The notes below the pieces were generated by a model. It was not told the origin of the DNA and ran no database searches. It saw only the letters and a list, made by a program, of their open reading frames with translations. Source: an uncultured Muribaculum sp. (GTDB taxonomy: Bacteria > Bacteroidota > Bacteroidia > Bacteroidales > Muribaculaceae). From it: a stretch of DNA of 64,000 nucleotides. A program made the position numbers and the translations under genes. This document shows positions 62,227-64,000 of the stretch, in pieces (the stretch's first letter is position 1; every line of letters starts with the position of its first letter). The stretch is from positions 115,884 through 179,883 of the forward strand of contig CAJUMZ010000004.1 of assembly GCA_910587665.1 (NCBI GenBank). The letters are read 5' to 3'.

Positions 62227-62776
62227 ATGAAGTTCGTAAGAGTAATTGACGGATATGACCATCTTTGGGCTGTCAAGGCTCAGGACAAGGAGGCAGATGA
62301 ACTTACGCTGTTGTTCCGTAATTGGAACAACGGTGATTATCTGCTTGACTTCTTTATGGAGCATTTTGATGACCTTAAAGGCTATTTCCATATAGAACGT
62401 CTGGATGAGGCGGTCAGTGACACCTTTGAGGATGCGGAGGCTCTTCAGGAGCTTGTGCTTGATTTTCCATATACGGAACATCTCGACAGTCTGTTCAAGC
62501 CTCTTGATATTACGGACACTCAATCGACCGAACTCAGTCGTGAGAAAGCTCGTAACGTGGGATAGAGGCTGTCACGCAAGTTGGCTACGCATATATGCCA
62601 TTCGCCTTGAACCGGACGTATATGTTGTTACATGCGGAGCAATCAAGCTACCCCGGACAATGCAGGAGCGTGAACATACAGCTCTTGAACTTCAGAAACT
62701 CAACCGCTGCAAAGCGTTTCTTAAAAGTAACGGCGTATTTGACCAAGATAGTTTTGTTGAACTCACTAACGAATAA
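62227..62776 (+). pseudogene. HigB/RelE-like toxin gene, broken by one frameshift
   Basis: The frame from ATG 62227 runs 112 codons, ending SREKARNVG-stop. The remainder of the protein, CHASWLRIYAIRLEPDVYVVTCGAIKLPRTMQ and onwards to VELTNE-stop at 62776, is open in the next frame. Removing one base near 62557 (AAC-g-TGG) joins them as KARN-WDRGCHASWL. The whole chain of about 182 residues resembles a toxin-like family paired with Xre antitoxins in Bacteroidales: an N-terminal VRVIDGYDHLWAV, FPYTEHLDSLFKPL, then a HigB-like core in which GAIKL takes the place of the usual GFxKK strand. The break would remove the core, so the toxin is predicted inactive unless it is a sequencing error. Confidence 0.75.
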
Positions 62777-62781
62777 AGGAT

Positions 62782-63087
62782 ATGGCAAGCAAGGCAATAA
62801 AATTTTTGGAATCGCATAAAAGCGATACCCCCTCCGGATTTGCAGAGGAGACGAAATGGCGTAAGGAAAATGCAGGCTGGCTTCGTTGGTCACGGCAACT
62901 CGCCACTACCCTGATAGGGTATATGCAGGACAACGGAATGAAGCGTGCCGACCTCGCGGCCAAACTTGGGGTAAGTCCTCAATATGTAAGCAAGTTGCTT
63001 TCCGGGACTGAAAATCTCAGTTTCAAGAGTATTGCCAATATTGAAGAACGTCTCGGCATAACCTGCTTTGCAATGGTGACCGTCTGA
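62782..63087 (+). CDS. Xre-type helix-turn-helix antitoxin
   Basis: 101 residues. The N-terminus (1-35) is a charged segment of the kind that wraps the toxin; the HTH (about 45-90) reads GYMQDNGMKRADLAAKLGVSPQYVSKLLSGTENLSFKSIANIEERLG, a standard Xre/Cro fold. It starts five bases after the toxin stop. Intact, unlike the toxin, and probably self-represses the promoter at 62172. Toxin first and antitoxin second follows the HigBA order. Confidence 0.82.
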   Translation: MASKAIKFLESHKSDTPSGFAEETKWRKENAGWLRWSRQLATTLIGYMQDNGMKRADLAAKLGVSPQYVSKLLSGTENLSFKSIANIEERLGITCFAMVTV

Positions 63088-63090
63088 TAT

Positions 63091-64000
63091 ATGGCTGGCC
63101 GCTCTCTCATAATCAATTCTCCTGCTCGTGGCAAGATGGGCGAGGTCACCAAGACACGCCGCACTCTCATAGTGCCCAATCAGGCGATTGCAACCTACGT
63201 CACCCAATGGACTTACGACAGCCACAACCGACTCATCGAGATGATCTATCCCGACGAGGAGAAAGTGACTTACTCCTACAACCTCGGAGGTCTTCTTGAA
63301 AAGGTTCGCGGTGAGAAGTCATACGGTTACGATTACATCACCAAACTGGGCTACGACAAGTTCGAGCAGCGCAGCTATCTGAAGTATTGCAACGGTGCGG
63401 AGACATTCTACACCTACGACAACCGTCGCCGCCTGAGCAACCTCGCGGTCAACAGCGGAGGCGCATCCATTATGGACAATGCCTATACGTTTGACGCTGT
63501 CAGCAATGTCCTCTCGATAGCCAATAACGCATCGCTCCCCGCCAACAGCAATGCCGGTGGCCAGATGTCGCACACTTACACTTATGACGGTCTCTATCGT
63601 CTCGCCACCGCTACGGGCACTTACACCGGAGCCGACAGCAAGTCAGCGTCCTACACCCTCTCTATGGGCTATGACAATATGCACCGCATCAAGTCAAAGA
63701 GTCAGCATCTCACTCAGGACAACGTGCAGTTCAACGGCACACTCAATGTCGGTTACGACCTCACTTATACCTACGGCTCGGAAGCCGGAAAGAAATTCCA
63801 GCTCGAAAGTGTAAAGGATGTTAATTATCGCACTGAGGAGACTCCCGAAGGTCAACAAATCGAGAACGGCCATGTTTACTCCTATGACAAGAACGGAAAT
63901 CTTGTCTATGTAAACACCAACCGGGTTATGACTGACGGACATAGGGACAACAGTGTCGGAGAGCGCAAGCTCATCTGGGATGAGGAGAATCGTCTGCTTG
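63091..64000 (+). CDS. RHS repeat protein, 5'-truncated, continuing beyond the window
   Basis: An open frame from ATG 63091 to the window edge (303 codons). It contains successive YD repeats: WTYDSHNRLIEMIYPDEEKVTYSYN, TFYTYDNRRRLSNLAVN, AYTFDAVSNVLSI, HTYTYDGLYRLATATG, GYDNMHRIKSKS and YSYDKNGNLVYV. RHS proteins are large exported polymorphic toxins with a beta-cage. This one begins in the middle of the repeat region; there is no signal peptide, N-domain or promoter, and it lies three bases after the antitoxin stop in the same frame. It looks like the surviving 3' part of a larger gene. The toxic C-terminus, if any, is outside the window. Confidence 0.8.
   Translation, partial: MAGRSLIINSPARGKMGEVTKTRRTLIVPNQAIATYVTQWTYDSHNRLIEMIYPDEEKVTYSYNLGGLLEKVRGEKSYGYDYITKLGYDKFEQRSYLKYCNGAETFYTYDNRRRLSNLAVNSGGASIMDNAYTFDAVSNVLSIANNASLPANSNAGGQMSHTYTYDGLYRLATATGTYTGADSKSASYTLSMGYDNMHRIKSKSQHLTQDNVQFNGTLNVGYDLTYTYGSEAGKKFQLESVKDVNYRTEETPEGQQIENGHVYSYDKNGNLVYVNTNRVMTDGHRDNSVGERKLIWDEENRLL

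Overview
The window reads as chromosomal DNA of a Bacteroidales gut bacterium, most likely a Muribaculaceae (S24-7) member. The grounds are Bacteroidetes-type promoters (TTTG or TTG, about 20 bases, then TAnnTTTG) in front of many genes, little Shine-Dalgarno signal, Mfa-type fimbriae with DUF3575/DUF3868 partners, TonB-linked outer-membrane receptors with carboxypeptidase-like N-domains, GH97 and GH36 glycosidases, and C-terminal type IX secretion tails. The family-level assignment is inference.

Layout. 1-2734: end of ileS, a DksA-like regulator, lspA and two small envelope/hypothetical genes. 2836-4860: a DUF6291-like protein and an AlbA_2 (Schlafen-type) regulator. 4861-7705: a long structured leader with a 26-codon upstream ORF, then two exported proteins. 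7906-10312: rpmH, folD, a CapA-like phosphatase and tRNA-His. 10341-13649: GT11 glycosyltransferase, EamA transporter and a Wzx-type flippase. 13768-23306: secreted GH13 amylase, htpG, a TPR sensor kinase lacking its phospho-His, a deleted ATPase remnant and clpC. 23581-31733: gyrA, a TPR protein, a membrane-anchored TPR/LuxR regulator and an outer-membrane receptor. 31884-35930: pta-ackA, ddh and lgt. 35932-46911: lipoprotein, endonuclease I and a six-gene fimbrial operon, all on the minus strand. 47277-52629: ugd, a second TonB receptor, dprA and a thioesterase. 52835-61858: GH36, a 5'-nucleotidase, MscS, GH97 and rmuC. 62194-64000: a decayed toxin-antitoxin pair followed by a 5'-truncated RHS gene that runs off the window.

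How the genes fit together. The fimbrial operon encodes a Mfa1-like shaft subunit, a Mfa2-like anchor, DUF3575 and OmpA-like DUF3868 partners, a fimbrillin-like lipoprotein and a 1198-residue tip-type protein whose C-terminus is a thioredoxin fold with a CSHC site. Several are predicted lipoproteins, so they depend on Lgt and LspA, both encoded here. GH36 and GH97 both look like alpha-galactosidases. GH13, GH36 and GH97 make this a glycan-using organism.

Best leads: the fimbrial tip/thioredoxin fusion; the promoter, structured leader and upstream ORF at 4975-5339; the frameshifted toxin with an intact antitoxin in front of a headless RHS gene; an orphan promoter at 60355 that may drive a small RNA; and direct repeats between the TPR/LuxR regulator and the receptor downstream of it.
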